This document shows, one piece after another, positions 21,530 through 29,714 of a DNA stretch of 64,000 nt. The position numbers were made by a program, and so were the translations under genes. The DNA is from Hymenobacter sp. CRA2 (lineage in GTDB: Bacteria > Bacteroidota > Bacteroidia > Cytophagales > Hymenobacteraceae): NCBI RefSeq assembly GCF_002007105.1, contig NZ_MVBC01000020.1, positions 1 to 64,000 on the forward strand, given 5' to 3'. The first letter of the stretch is position 1, and each line of letters begins with the position of its first letter. Below the pieces are notes generated by a model. That model was not told the origin of the DNA and made no database searches. It was given only the letters and a program-made list of their open reading frames with translations.

Positions 21530-22705
21530 CTACCGGCCCAGTTCGGCCAGAATAGCCACGGCGGCGTCCAGCTCCTCGTGCGTATTGAAGTAGTGCGGCG
21601 AGAACCGAATGGCCCACTCCACGCCCTTCGCCTCGAAATCCAGCAGGGCAAAGCTGCGCAGGCTCACGGTATGCACCACGCCGCGCGCTGTGAGCAGCTG
21701 CGTTACCTCTTCCAGCGAGTGGCCGGGGGTATCGAAGGTGACGAGGCTGCACTGCACCGAGCCGAGGTCGAGCAGGCGCAGGTGGCCGAGCGTGCTTAAG
21801 CGCTGACGCAGGTAGCCGGTTAGCTCCGCGTCGCGGGCGGCAATGGATTCGATGCCAACGCCGTTGGCGTAGCGCACGGCCTCGGCTAGCCCCAGTGCCG
21901 ATACGCCGAATTCCTGTTGCTCGAAGCGGCGCGCGTCGGGGTGGGGGTGGTAGGCGTCGGGGCTGCTCCAGTCGGCCCCTCGGCGGTCGATAAACAGGGG
22001 CTCCAGGCCGGCCGCGAGGGCGCGGTCGGAGATGTAGAGGAAGCCCGTGCCGCGCGGGCCACGCAGAAACTTGCGGCCCGGCGCGTTCAGGAAGTCGCAG
22101 CCGATGCGCTGCACATCCACCACGAGCTGTCCGGCCGACTGGCTGGCATCGACCAGGTACCACGTCTCGTGCTGCCGGCAGAGTTGGCCGATGGTTTCCA
22201 CCGGCTGCACCAGGCCGGAGTTGGTGGGCACGTGCGTCACGGCCACCAGCACCGGGCGGTGCTGCTTCAGCTGCTGCTCAAAGTCGTCGAGGTCCACGTC
22301 GCCGCCTGGCAGGTTGCGGCTGCGCACCACTTCCACGCCAAAGCGCTTCTGCAGCGAGAAGAAGGCAATGTGATTGGAAATGTAGTCGTCGGCGGTGGTC
22401 AGGATGACGTCGCCACTGCGGAAGGGAATGGCTGACAGCGCCCGGCTGTAGGCATCGGTGGCGTTCCAGGCGAAGGCGAAGTTGTGCGGCGCGGCATTGA
22501 ATAGACGGGCTAGTTCGGCGTACAGGAGCTGGTAGTCGTCGGCGTGCTGCCGCTCCACTTCGTAGCCGCCCAGCTGCTCTTCCTGTTGTAGGTAGTCCAA
22601 CATGGCCTGCATCACCGGGCGCGGGGTGAGCGAGGCGCCGGCACTGTTCAGAAAGAGGCGGTCGGCGCAGCCAGGCGTGTCGCGGCGAAGCAGGTCGAGG
22701 TTCAT
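21530..22705 (-). CDS. Class V aminotransferase-fold PLP enzyme
   Basis: 391 residues of the aminotransferase class V fold (SufS / isopenicillin-N epimerase / kynureninase-like). The likely PLP lysine is Lys212 (NAPGRKFLRGPRG), with Asp186 (YLVDASQSAGQ) pairing with the pyridine nitrogen. The N-terminus FLNSAGASLTPRPV resembles the substrate loop of epimerase/EgtE-like members. The exact reaction cannot be assigned. No sulfur-acceptor or ergothioneine genes are adjacent. ATG 22705 is preferred over 22726, which adds a non-conserved MRPPPTA. Confidence 0.85.
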   Translation of the reverse strand: MNLDLLRRDTPGCADRLFLNSAGASLTPRPVMQAMLDYLQQEEQLGGYEVERQHADDYQLLYAELARLFNAAPHNFAFAWNATDAYSRALSAIPFRSGDVILTTADDYISNHIAFFSLQKRFGVEVVRSRNLPGGDVDLDDFEQQLKQHRPVLVAVTHVPTNSGLVQPVETIGQLCRQHETWYLVDASQSAGQLVVDVQRIGCDFLNAPGRKFLRGPRGTGFLYISDRALAAGLEPLFIDRRGADWSSPDAYHPHPDARRFEQQEFGVSALGLAEAVRYANGVGIESIAARDAELTGYLRQRLSTLGHLRLLDLGSVQCSLVTFDTPGHSLEEVTQLLTARGVVHTVSLRSFALLDFEAKGVEWAIRFSPHYFNTHEELDAAVAILAELGR

Positions 22706-22927
22706 GGCAGTAGGAGGTGGGCGCAACGTAAGAGGGAAGGCCGGAGTTGGCGGGCAAAAATGCGAATTGTGGCGCTACGGCCTCTTAAGCAGCAGCTGAA
22801 AACACAGGCTGCCCTAGGCTAATAATACGTTTCGGCTTAATCCTCGCCCGCGCATCAGGCGCCCAGCCTAGCCTTGCGCCGTGTAGTAGCCGTAAGCAGT
22901 AGCGTACTTCGTTGCAGCCATTGCCTG

Positions 22928-23766
22928 ATGTTCTCTTCTGTCTTCACCGCCTCCTTGCTGCGCCGCTTCGACCGGTGGGCCACACCGGCGCTGGCGGCCG
23001 TAGCGGTGGGTTTGCTCATTCTCGAGACCGTGCGGCCGCTGCGGCGGCGTACCCGTCCGCGGGTCGAGCGTTGGGCGCGCAACGTCGGGTTGGCCTTGCC
23101 TTCATTTGGTAGCCATGCGCCTCACCCTGCTGCCGGCAATGGTGGACCTGAGCAAGCCAGAGCAGCGTCGGGGCCTGGCCCGCCTGCCGGAGCCGTGGCG
23201 GCTTGTGCTGGAGCTGCTGGTGCTCGATTACGTGGCCTACACCTAGCACCGCCTGCTGCACGCGCCCGTGCTTTGGCGCTTCCACCGCGTGCACCACATC
23301 GACCTCGACATGGACCTGACCACGGCGTGGCGTTTTCATTTCGGCGAGATGTTGGCCAGCATTCCGTACCGGGGTGGCCTGCTGGCCTTAGCAGGCGTAC
23401 GGCCGACCACGGTGTTGGCTTACGAAGCCGTATTCGAAGCCTGTACGGCCTTTCATCACAGCAATGCCCGTCTGCCGTTCAGCCTCGAACGGGCGCTGGC
23501 CCGGCTGCTGGTGAATGCCGCGTGCACACGGCAGTCACCACTCGGTGGTGCAGCGCGAAACGCAGAGCAACTTCGGAGTGGTGCTCACCCTGTGGGACCA
23601 GCTGCACCGCACGCCGCGGCTGAACGTACCACAGGCGCAGATTACCATTGGCGTGCCGGCTTACTCCGAGGCCGATGAGCAGACCGTGGCCGAGTTGCTG
23701 GCCCTACCGGCGGCACCGCACCGCGGCTGGGCCCGCCCCGATGGCTTGGTGCCGGAGCGTGCGTAG
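22928..23766 (+). pseudogene. Sterol desaturase / fatty acid hydroxylase family, broken
   Basis: Three reading frames together encode a fatty acid hydroxylase-type membrane protein with its histidine clusters: HRLLH, HRVHH, FHHS and HGSHH (followed by SVVQRETQSNFG). Three lesions are visible: a frameshift between about 23070 and 23110, a TAG at 23244-23246 directly before HRLLH (where Trp would be expected), and a second frameshift near 23511-23514 (GTGAATG). Two frameshifts plus a nonsense codon point to real decay rather than one sequencing error. The parent enzyme would have been a di-iron membrane hydroxylase. Confidence 0.85.
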
Positions 23767-23808
23767 CCACCAAGCCCGCGGACGGAGCTAGCGGAGTAGC
23801 CGTAAGGC

Positions 23809-23925
23809 CTAGCCTAAAAAGCGTTCGGCCAGCCACATCAGCACCAGAGCGGCCACTACAATGATGATAACGTATTTGGTGTTGGCCGGCGGGATAAGGC
23901 GGGGCGGGCGTTGGGGAGGGCGCAT
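23809..23925 (-). CDS. Tiny single-span membrane protein (38 residues)
   Basis: A 39-codon frame starting at ATG 23925: basic, proline-rich N-terminus (MRPPQRPPRLIPP), then a clean hydrophobic segment (YVIIIVVAALVLMWLA) and ERFLG. A positively charged N-terminus followed by one membrane helix argues for a real small protein rather than chance. No family is recognised. It is encoded opposite the desaturase pseudogene, whose end is 42 bases away. Confidence 0.5.
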   Translation of the reverse strand: MRPPQRPPRLIPPANTKYVIIIVVAALVLMWLAERFLG

Positions 23926-24090
23926 ACAAGTGGGCAGGTAAAGTACTGGCTATATACGCGGGAAAAGTACCCGGAGTGTATAAGGCGCCAACAAAACCTG
24001 CGGCTGGGCGTGGCCAACCCCGACGCGACAGGTATCCTCAAAACTACCTAGCGGGCAAAGCCGCGCCAGTTTCCGTAATTTTCGCCCCGT

Positions 24091-24882
24091 ATGCAGGCAA
24101 ATGCCCTTTCCCTAAGAACCGTCGACGTGACGCGCTACGTGGTGCCATTGCGCGAAGGCGGTTCGCTGCCGGCCTTGGTGGAGGCCGACGATAACTTCAT
24201 GTACGTGGTGAAATTCCGCGGCGCCGGCCAGGGCCCGAAGGCTCTCATTGCCGAGCTGATCGTGGGCGAGCTGGCGCGGGTGCTCGGCCTGCGCGTGCCC
24301 GAGCTGGTCTTTGCCTGCCTCGACGAAGCCTTCGGCCGCTCCGAGCCCGACGAGGAAATCCAGGACCTGCTGCGCGCCAGCACCGGTCTGAACCTGGCCC
24401 TGCACTACCTCGCCGGCGCCATTACCTTCGATGCCTTGGTCACCGCCGTGGATGCGCGCCTGGCCTCGCAGGTGGTGTGGCTGGACATGCTCACGCTGAA
24501 TGTGGACCGCACCGTGCGCAACACCAATATGCTTATGTGGCACAAGGAACTGTGGCTGATTGACCACGGCGCCGCGCTCTACGTGCACCACGCCGGACCG
24601 GGCTGGGCCGAGCCGCGGCCGCGCACGTTCCCGCAGATCAAAGACCACGTGCTGCTGCCCCGCGCCACCGAGCTGGCCGCCGTCGATGCCGAATGCCGCG
24701 CCCGACTCACGCCCGACATCATCCGCCGCATCGTGGCCCTGGTGCCCGACGAGTGGCTGCTGGAGCCCGACCTATCTGCCGACGAGCAGCGCCAGAATTA
24801 CGTGCGGTTCCTGGAGTACCGCCTGGCCGCATCCGAAACCTTTGTACAGGAAGCCGAAAATGCCCGACAAGCACTTGTTTGA
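24091..24882 (+). CDS. Short HipA-like kinase
   Basis: 263 residues of the HipA-like kinase fold without the HipA N-terminal domain and without a HipB-type antitoxin gene. Kinase features include Lys41 (MYVVKFRG), a catalytic-loop-like DRTVRNTN with Asp139 and Asn144, and a metal-binding IDHG with Asp158. It is followed by and overlaps a DUF3037 gene, a recurrent pair in bacteria (recalled). The target is unknown; the absence of HipB argues against a classical toxin-antitoxin pair. Confidence 0.8.
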   Translation: MQANALSLRTVDVTRYVVPLREGGSLPALVEADDNFMYVVKFRGAGQGPKALIAELIVGELARVLGLRVPELVFACLDEAFGRSEPDEEIQDLLRASTGLNLALHYLAGAITFDALVTAVDARLASQVVWLDMLTLNVDRTVRNTNMLMWHKELWLIDHGAALYVHHAGPGWAEPRPRTFPQIKDHVLLPRATELAAVDAECRARLTPDIIRRIVALVPDEWLLEPDLSADEQRQNYVRFLEYRLAASETFVQEAENARQALV

Positions 24883-25270
24883 GTACGCCGTGCTGCGCGT
24901 GGTACCGCGCGTGGAGCGGGAGGAGTTCCTCAACGTCGGCGTCATCCTGTACTGCCGTGGGCTGGGCTTTTTGCAAGTGCGCAGCCACCTGCCCGAGGCC
25001 CGGCTGCGCGCCTTCACCGGCGAAGAACTCGATATGGACGACCTGCGGCAGCGCCTGCTGTCCTTTGAAAAGATTTGCAATGGCCGCGCCGAAGGCGGGC
25101 CCATCGGCCGCCTGGGCGTGGCCGAGCGGTTTCGCTGGCTCACGGCCACGCGCAGCACCATCGTGCAGTGCTCCTCGGTGCACCCGGGCCTGTGCGAGGA
25201 CGCCGCCGCCATGCTGGATAGACTGTACGCGCAGCTCGTGGCACCGCCAGTAGCAGCGCCAACGGAGTAA
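24860..25270 (+). CDS. DUF3037 domain protein
   Basis: 136 residues matching the DUF3037 pattern (HLFEYAVLRVVPRVEREEFLNVG at the N-terminus, then a conserved GGP...RF.W.. region). It starts inside the last 23 bases of the HipA-like kinase gene in another frame, so the two are translationally coupled and probably act together, the DUF3037 protein perhaps as partner or antagonist of the kinase (inference). Function unknown. Confidence 0.8.
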   Translation: MPDKHLFEYAVLRVVPRVEREEFLNVGVILYCRGLGFLQVRSHLPEARLRAFTGEELDMDDLRQRLLSFEKICNGRAEGGPIGRLGVAERFRWLTATRSTIVQCSSVHPGLCEDAAAMLDRLYAQLVAPPVAAPTE

Positions 25271-25433
25271 AGCGCGTTGAAGAAGTGGAATTGACAAGCC
25301 TTCTAGCGTCTGTCATCCTGAGCAACGCGAAGGACCTTACCACTGCAGAACGACAACCGTGGTAACGACTTGTTCAAGTGTGCTCAGGTTCTATCCTTCG
25401 TCAGGATAACAGATAAGCCTAAAGCCATGCCTA
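25271..25433. repeat. Degenerate TCATCCTGAG-type palindromic repeat
   Basis: Contains TGTCATCCTGAG...GCGAAGGACCTT and, about 70 bases on, an imperfect inverted counterpart (CTATCCTTCG...AGGATAACAGA). It resembles the better preserved palindrome at 26319-26423 and is probably a decayed copy. Confidence 0.5.
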
Positions 25434-25480
25434 AAACCAAAAAACCGCTACGCAGCCCTGCGTAGCGGTTTTTTGGTTTT
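25434..25480. terminator. Bidirectional terminator between DUF3037 and enoyl-CoA hydratase genes
   Basis: A long perfect stem AAACCAAAAAACCGCTACGCAG against its complement with a 3-base loop. A-run/T-run on both sides lets it act for both convergent genes. Confidence 0.88.
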
Positions 25481-25493
25481 ATACTAGACAATA

Positions 25494-26273
25494 CTAACGG
25501 CCCTTAAACTTCTCGATGGCCTGCCGGGTGAAGTCCGACAGCACCAAGCGCCCGCTGATGCCGGCGCGCTCCACGAGTAGCTTATCCCAGTGGTCGGTGC
25601 CTTGCCAGAGCACTTTTTTCAGCTCGGCCAAAGCCTCGGGGTTGTAGGCGGCGAGCTTGGTGGCGAAGGCCGCCACGGCAGTGTCCATGTGTGGGGTGGT
25701 ATCGAACACATCAGCGTAGAGGCCATGCTCACGGGCCCAGGCAGCGGAGCGGAATTCGCCCGCGTCCAGTGCCAACTGACCGAAGGCGGCGTTGCCGATT
25801 TTGCGCTCCACGGCCGGCCCGACTACGAACGGACCGATGCCCACCACCAGCTCGCTCAGCCGAACGGAGGCCTGCGTGGTAGCAAAGCAGTAGTCGGTAG
25901 CCGCAGCTACGCCTACGCCGCCGCCGATGGCCTTGCCCTGCACCCGGCCGATGATGATGCGCGGGCAGGTACGGCAGGCGTTAATCACCTTAGCGAAGCC
26001 CGAGAAAAAGGACTGTCCCTGGGCTTCGTTATCGATGGCTATCAGCTCGTCGAACGACGCGCCCGCGCAGAAGGTCTTGTCGCCTTCGCTGCGCAGGATA
26101 ATGACTTTGGTCTGCGCATCCTGGCCGACGCGGGTAATGGTTTCGGCCAGCTCCGTGAGCAGGGCGCCCGGCAGGGAGTTGTGCGAAGGGTGGGAAAAGC
26201 AGATGGTAGCAACGCCCTGCTCGTCGGTGGTTACATCGACTCTGCCGGCGGCTAAAGTTTCGGTGGTGCTCAT
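25494..26273 (-). CDS. Enoyl-CoA hydratase/isomerase family protein, last gene of paa locus
   Basis: 259-residue crotonase-fold enzyme. The oxyanion hole motifs are present: FCAGASFDEL and GKAIGGGVGVAAATD. A glycine-rich GIGPFVVGP stretch lies where one catalytic Glu is found in other hydratases, so the catalytic details may differ. The location after paaZ suggests the PaaF role (hydration of 2,3-dehydroadipyl-CoA), but it also resembles methylglutaconyl-CoA hydratase-type proteins, so no symbol is given. It is separated from paaZ by 177 bases carrying a large palindrome. Confidence 0.78.
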   Translation of the reverse strand: MSTTETLAAGRVDVTTDEQGVATICFSHPSHNSLPGALLTELAETITRVGQDAQTKVIILRSEGDKTFCAGASFDELIAIDNEAQGQSFFSGFAKVINACRTCPRIIIGRVQGKAIGGGVGVAAATDYCFATTQASVRLSELVVGIGPFVVGPAVERKIGNAAFGQLALDAGEFRSAAWAREHGLYADVFDTTPHMDTAVAAFATKLAAYNPEALAELKKVLWQGTDHWDKLLVERAGISGRLVLSDFTRQAIEKFKGR

Positions 26274-26318
26274 GGGAATGCGGTTGAGGCAAATGGGAAT
26301 CGGCTGTCAAACTTTGTT

Positions 26319-26423
26319 TGTCATCCTGAGGCGCAGCCGAAGAACCTTGCCACGTCCGATAGCAATTACCGATGCAGGTCGTTCATGCGTGGCAAGGTTC
26401 TTCGGCTGCGCCTCAAGATGACA
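26319..26423. repeat. Large palindromic repeat (36-nt arms)
   Basis: The left arm 26319-26354 (TGTCATCCTGAGGCGCAGCC...) and right arm 26388-26423 are inverted copies with one mismatch, around a 33-base spacer. Related TCATCCTGAG or CTCGACTTCGCTCGGAATGACG units occur at 25311, 29084 and 58856. It looks like a dispersed REP/BIME-like element that could also fold into an mRNA hairpin between paaZ and the hydratase gene. Confidence 0.8.
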
Positions 26424-26450
26424 GACGAGGTTGGCTGACAGAAGGTAGGA

Positions 26451-28502
26451 TTACTCCTGGTTTTTCTTCTTGACCATGGTCAAAATCGTCGCCACGGCTA
26501 CGGTTTCGCCGATTTCGTCGGTTACCTGCACCAGCCAGCGCACGATGCCCTTGGCCACGTCGTTTTCGTCGCGCTTTTCCTGGCTGATTTTCTCCTTCAC
26601 CGTCAGCTGCACGCCAATGGTCATGCCCGGGTACACGGGCTTGGTGAAGCGGCACTCGTCGAGGCCGTAGTTCAGCAGCACCGGTCCTTTGCGCGGGTCC
26701 ACGAACATGCCGGCGGCCTTGCTCAGGATGTAGTAACCGTGGGCTACGCGGCCGGTGAACAGCGTACCTTCCAGCGAGGTAGCGTCCACGTGGGCATAGA
26801 AATTGTCGCCCGACACCTGCGCGAAATTGGTGATGTCAGCCTCCGTCACGGTGTGGCGGTGCGTGGTGTAAGTCTGCCCGATGGTCAGCTCCTCGAAGTA
26901 GTGCTGGAAGGGGTGCTTGTCGCGCTCCGTTTGCTTGGCACCGGCTTGGTACACGTCGGTAATGGCCGTAATCATCGTGGGTGAGCCTTGGATGGCCACG
27001 CGCTGCATAAAGTGCTCCACGCCGCGCATGCCGCCCATTTCCTGCCCGCCGCCCGCGCGGCCGGGGCCGCCGTGAATCAGCAGGGGCATGGGGGAGCCGT
27101 GGCCGGTGCTTTCCTTGGCTACTTCTTGGTTCAGCACCAGAATGCGGCCGTGGTGGGTAGCCGCGCCGAGGGCAAACTCCGTGGCGACCATTGGGTCATC
27201 CGTAGCCACCGAGCACACCAGGGAGCCTTTGCCCATATTGGCCAGCTTCACGGCGTCATCTACCGTCTTGTAGGGCATGATGGTCGTGACGGGGCCGAAG
27301 GCTTCCACCTCGTGCGAATCGGTGAAGCGGAACGGATCGGGGTTCAGCAGCACGATGGGGGAGATGAACGCGCCCACTTTGCAGTCCCCGCCGATAACCT
27401 GCACGTTGTCTAGGTCGCCGTACACGATGGGCGTGTTCTTGGCCAGCTGCTGCACCTTCTCGCGCAGGCGTTTGACCTGCTCCATGCCAGCCAGCGCGCC
27501 CATGCGCACGCCTTCGGCCAGCGGGTGGCCGATGGTGGTTTGGGCCAGGGCTTTGCCGAGGGCAATCTGCACGTCTTCCACCAAGTGCTCGGGCACGATG
27601 GCGCGGCGGATGGCGGTGCATTTCTGGCCCGCTTTGGCCGTCATTTCCTTGCGCACCTCCTTGATGAAGAGGTCAAACTCGGCGGTGCCGGGCGCGGCGT
27701 CAGGGCCGAGCACGGCGGCGTTGAGCGAGTCGGCTTCCAGGTTGAAGGGCACGGCTTCCTCGATGATGCGCGGGTGCGCCTTCAGCTTGCGGCCGGTTTC
27801 AGCCGAGCCGGTGAAGGTCACCACGTCCTGGTAGTTGACGTGGTCGAGGATGCCGATGCCGGAGCCCACCACCAGCTGCAGCGCGCCCTCGGGCAGGATA
27901 CCGGAGTTGATGATTTCGCGCACCACCGCTTCGGTGAGGTAGGCCGTGGGCACGGCCGGCTTCACGATGGCCGGCATGCCCGCCAGCAGGTTCACGGCAA
28001 TCTTCTCCAGCATGCCCCAGATGGGGAAGTTGTAGGCGTTGATGTGCACGGCCACGCCTTCCTTGGGTACCATCAGGTGTTGGGCCATGAAGGTGCCGCC
28101 CTTCGACAGCCCAATCGGCTCCCCGTCGACGTAGAACGGTTTGTCGGGGAATTTGCGGCGTAGCGAGGCGTTGGCAAACAGGTTGCCAATGCCGCCCTCG
28201 ATGTCAATCCACGAGTCGGCGCGGGTGGCACCCGAGCGGTAGCTCAGGGTGTAGAACTGCTCCTTGCGCTCGGTCAGGTAAAAGGCCAGGGCCTTGATCA
28301 TGCGGCCGCGCTCGTGGAAGGTCATCTTACGCAGGGCCGGATTGCCCACGCGGCGGCCGTAATCGAGCATGGCGGCGAAGTCCAGGCCTTCGCCGTCGGC
28401 CAGGGCAATGACTTCGCCGGTGGAGGCGTCGTAGAGCTCTTGCTTCTGGCCCGAGCCGGGCATCCAGCGGCCTAGGGCGTAGTTTTCGAGGGTGGGAGTC
28501 AT
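26451..28502 (-). CDS. paaZ: Bifunctional ring-opening hydrolase/oxepin-CoA dehydrogenase PaaZ
   Basis: 683 residues: an N-terminal aldehyde dehydrogenase domain with general base Glu256 (FNLEADS) and nucleophile Cys295 (GQKCTA), the same numbers as recalled for E. coli PaaZ, and a C-terminal MaoC-type hotdog hydratase domain (TVTEADITNFAQVSGDNFYAHVD, ~residues 545-683). The enzyme opens oxepin-CoA and oxidises the aldehyde to 3-oxo-5,6-dehydrosuberyl-CoA. Full length with both active sites kept. ATG 28502 is preceded by a repeat that frames a small inserted gene, so paaZ may need its own promoter or read-through. Confidence 0.95.
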   Translation of the reverse strand: MTPTLENYALGRWMPGSGQKQELYDASTGEVIALADGEGLDFAAMLDYGRRVGNPALRKMTFHERGRMIKALAFYLTERKEQFYTLSYRSGATRADSWIDIEGGIGNLFANASLRRKFPDKPFYVDGEPIGLSKGGTFMAQHLMVPKEGVAVHINAYNFPIWGMLEKIAVNLLAGMPAIVKPAVPTAYLTEAVVREIINSGILPEGALQLVVGSGIGILDHVNYQDVVTFTGSAETGRKLKAHPRIIEEAVPFNLEADSLNAAVLGPDAAPGTAEFDLFIKEVRKEMTAKAGQKCTAIRRAIVPEHLVEDVQIALGKALAQTTIGHPLAEGVRMGALAGMEQVKRLREKVQQLAKNTPIVYGDLDNVQVIGGDCKVGAFISPIVLLNPDPFRFTDSHEVEAFGPVTTIMPYKTVDDAVKLANMGKGSLVCSVATDDPMVATEFALGAATHHGRILVLNQEVAKESTGHGSPMPLLIHGGPGRAGGGQEMGGMRGVEHFMQRVAIQGSPTMITAITDVYQAGAKQTERDKHPFQHYFEELTIGQTYTTHRHTVTEADITNFAQVSGDNFYAHVDATSLEGTLFTGRVAHGYYILSKAAGMFVDPRKGPVLLNYGLDECRFTKPVYPGMTIGVQLTVKEKISQEKRDENDVAKGIVRWLVQVTDEIGETVAVATILTMVKKKNQE

Positions 28503-28547
28503 ATGGTTGAGAGGGGAATGAGTAGTGGGAAGGGGCTTTGTTTAGGC

Positions 28548-28585
28548 CGTCGTGCTGAGCTTGGCGAAGCATCTCTACCGCTTCG
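28548..28585. repeat. Left 38-nt inverted repeat flanking a small gene
   Basis: CGTCGTGCTGAGCTTGGCGA... It is matched in inverted orientation by 29012-29049 with two mismatches in 38. The pair encloses the low-GC gene 28604-28993. Confidence 0.8.
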
Positions 28586-28603
28586 TTGGAGCTACAGAAT
28601 TAA

Positions 28604-28993
28604 TTAATAGTCGTCTTCGTCGTCTGCTAACCACTCCAACTCGTCGGACACAGGCCGGGGCAATCTGCCTTCGAGCCATGTTTTAAGGTCGTCAGGCTTG
28701 AAGTCTTTGTGCTTGTTTTCAATTACCCAGGAGAGAAATTCTTGTGGCCCGCCATTCATATAGGGCGGCGGTGAAACCGGATAGAAAACGGTTGGCAACC
28801 TATCATTTATAGACAGATGGTTGACAACATGTCCTAACTCCTGCACCACTTGCCACGCCAGCGGATGCCGGATGTCAATTTTGAACTTCAGCCACCATAA
28901 TCCTGCTTCATCGATTCCCGTTCCAGCTATGTTTTCAATAGCTGGTATTTGGGCTATGAAGCTATGGAGCGCCTCAAATGGGTTGTCGTTCAT
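28604..28993 (-). CDS. Hypothetical 129-residue protein inside the paa operon
   Basis: A soluble acidic protein beginning MNDNPFEALHSFIAQIPAIE and ending in an acidic ELEWLADDEDDY tail. I do not recognise a family and nothing in it suggests phenylacetate metabolism. Its base composition is clearly AT-richer than neighbouring paa genes, and it is bracketed by 38-nt inverted repeats, so it appears to be an insertion between paaY and paaZ. The coding character (regular hydrophobic pattern, long frame in low-GC DNA) supports a real gene. Confidence 0.65.
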   Translation of the reverse strand: MNDNPFEALHSFIAQIPAIENIAGTGIDEAGLWWLKFKIDIRHPLAWQVVQELGHVVNHLSINDRLPTVFYPVSPPPYMNGGPQEFLSWVIENKHKDFKPDDLKTWLEGRLPRPVSDELEWLADDEDDY

Positions 28994-29011
28994 GTCGGAT
29001 TGATGTTCTGC

Positions 29012-29049
29012 CGAAGCGGTAGAGATGCTTCGGCAAGCTCAGCATGACG
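29012..29049. repeat. Right 38-nt inverted repeat flanking a small gene
   Basis: Inverted partner of 28548-28585. It is followed at 29084-29107 by the unit TCCTCGACTTCGCTCGGAAT..., which recurs identically over 24 bases at 58856-58879. Confidence 0.8.
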
Positions 29050-29114
29050 TTCTTGTTTGATCGTTCAACGAAGCACGCGAGATTCCTCGACTTCGCTCGG
29101 AATGACGTTCCTCA

Positions 29115-29714
29115 TCAGGCGCCGCTTTTCCGTTCGGCCCAGGTTTGGTAGCTGCCTTGCTGCACCGCGCGGTCGGTGGGGACTTCGCGTAGCGGCTCGC
29201 AGGGCTGCAGGGTGGCGTGCAGGTCGGCAGGGAGCTGCATGTAGATGTGCGTGCCTTCCGTCTTCCAGGCCAGCATGTCGTCGCTGACTTGCCGGATGAT
29301 TTTGTGCGGATTGCCGACCACCAGGCTGCGCGGCGGAATCACCTCGTCGGCTTTGATGAAGCTCAGCGCGCCGATGATGCACTCGTCGCCGATTTCGACG
29401 CGGTCCATGAGGACGGCGTTCATGCCCACCAGCACGTTGCGGCCCACGGTGGCGCCGTGAATGATAGCGCCGTGGCCGATGTGGGCCATTTCCTTGAGCC
29501 GTGTGGTGGTGCCGGGAAACATGTGCACGGTGCAGTTTTCCTGCACGTTGCAGTTGTCCTCGATGATGATCTGGCCCCAGTCGCCGCGGATGGCCGCGCC
29601 GGGCCCCACGTACACGTTGCGGCCGATGATGACGTTGCCGGTCACCGCGGCCTGCGGGTGCACAAAGGCCGATTCGTGCACCACGGGCACGATGCCGTTG
29701 AACGAGTAAATCAT
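29115..29714 (-). CDS. paaY: PaaY: hexapeptide-repeat (gamma carbonic anhydrase-like) thioesterase
   Basis: 199 residues with left-handed beta-helix hexapeptide repeats (VTGNVIIGRNVYVGPGAAIRG) and metal-binding His residues in HMFPGTTT and HIGHGAIIHG. PaaY proteins are accessory thioesterases that remove dead-end CoA adducts in phenylacetate breakdown (family knowledge). Its ATG overlaps the stop of the thiolase gene by 4 bases, so the two are coupled. The open frame extends to 29759 inside the thiolase gene, but MIYSFNG is the family-like start. Confidence 0.9.
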   Translation of the reverse strand: MIYSFNGIVPVVHESAFVHPQAAVTGNVIIGRNVYVGPGAAIRGDWGQIIIEDNCNVQENCTVHMFPGTTTRLKEMAHIGHGAIIHGATVGRNVLVGMNAVLMDRVEIGDECIIGALSFIKADEVIPPRSLVVGNPHKIIRQVSDDMLAWKTEGTHIYMQLPADLHATLQPCEPLREVPTDRAVQQGSYQTWAERKSGA

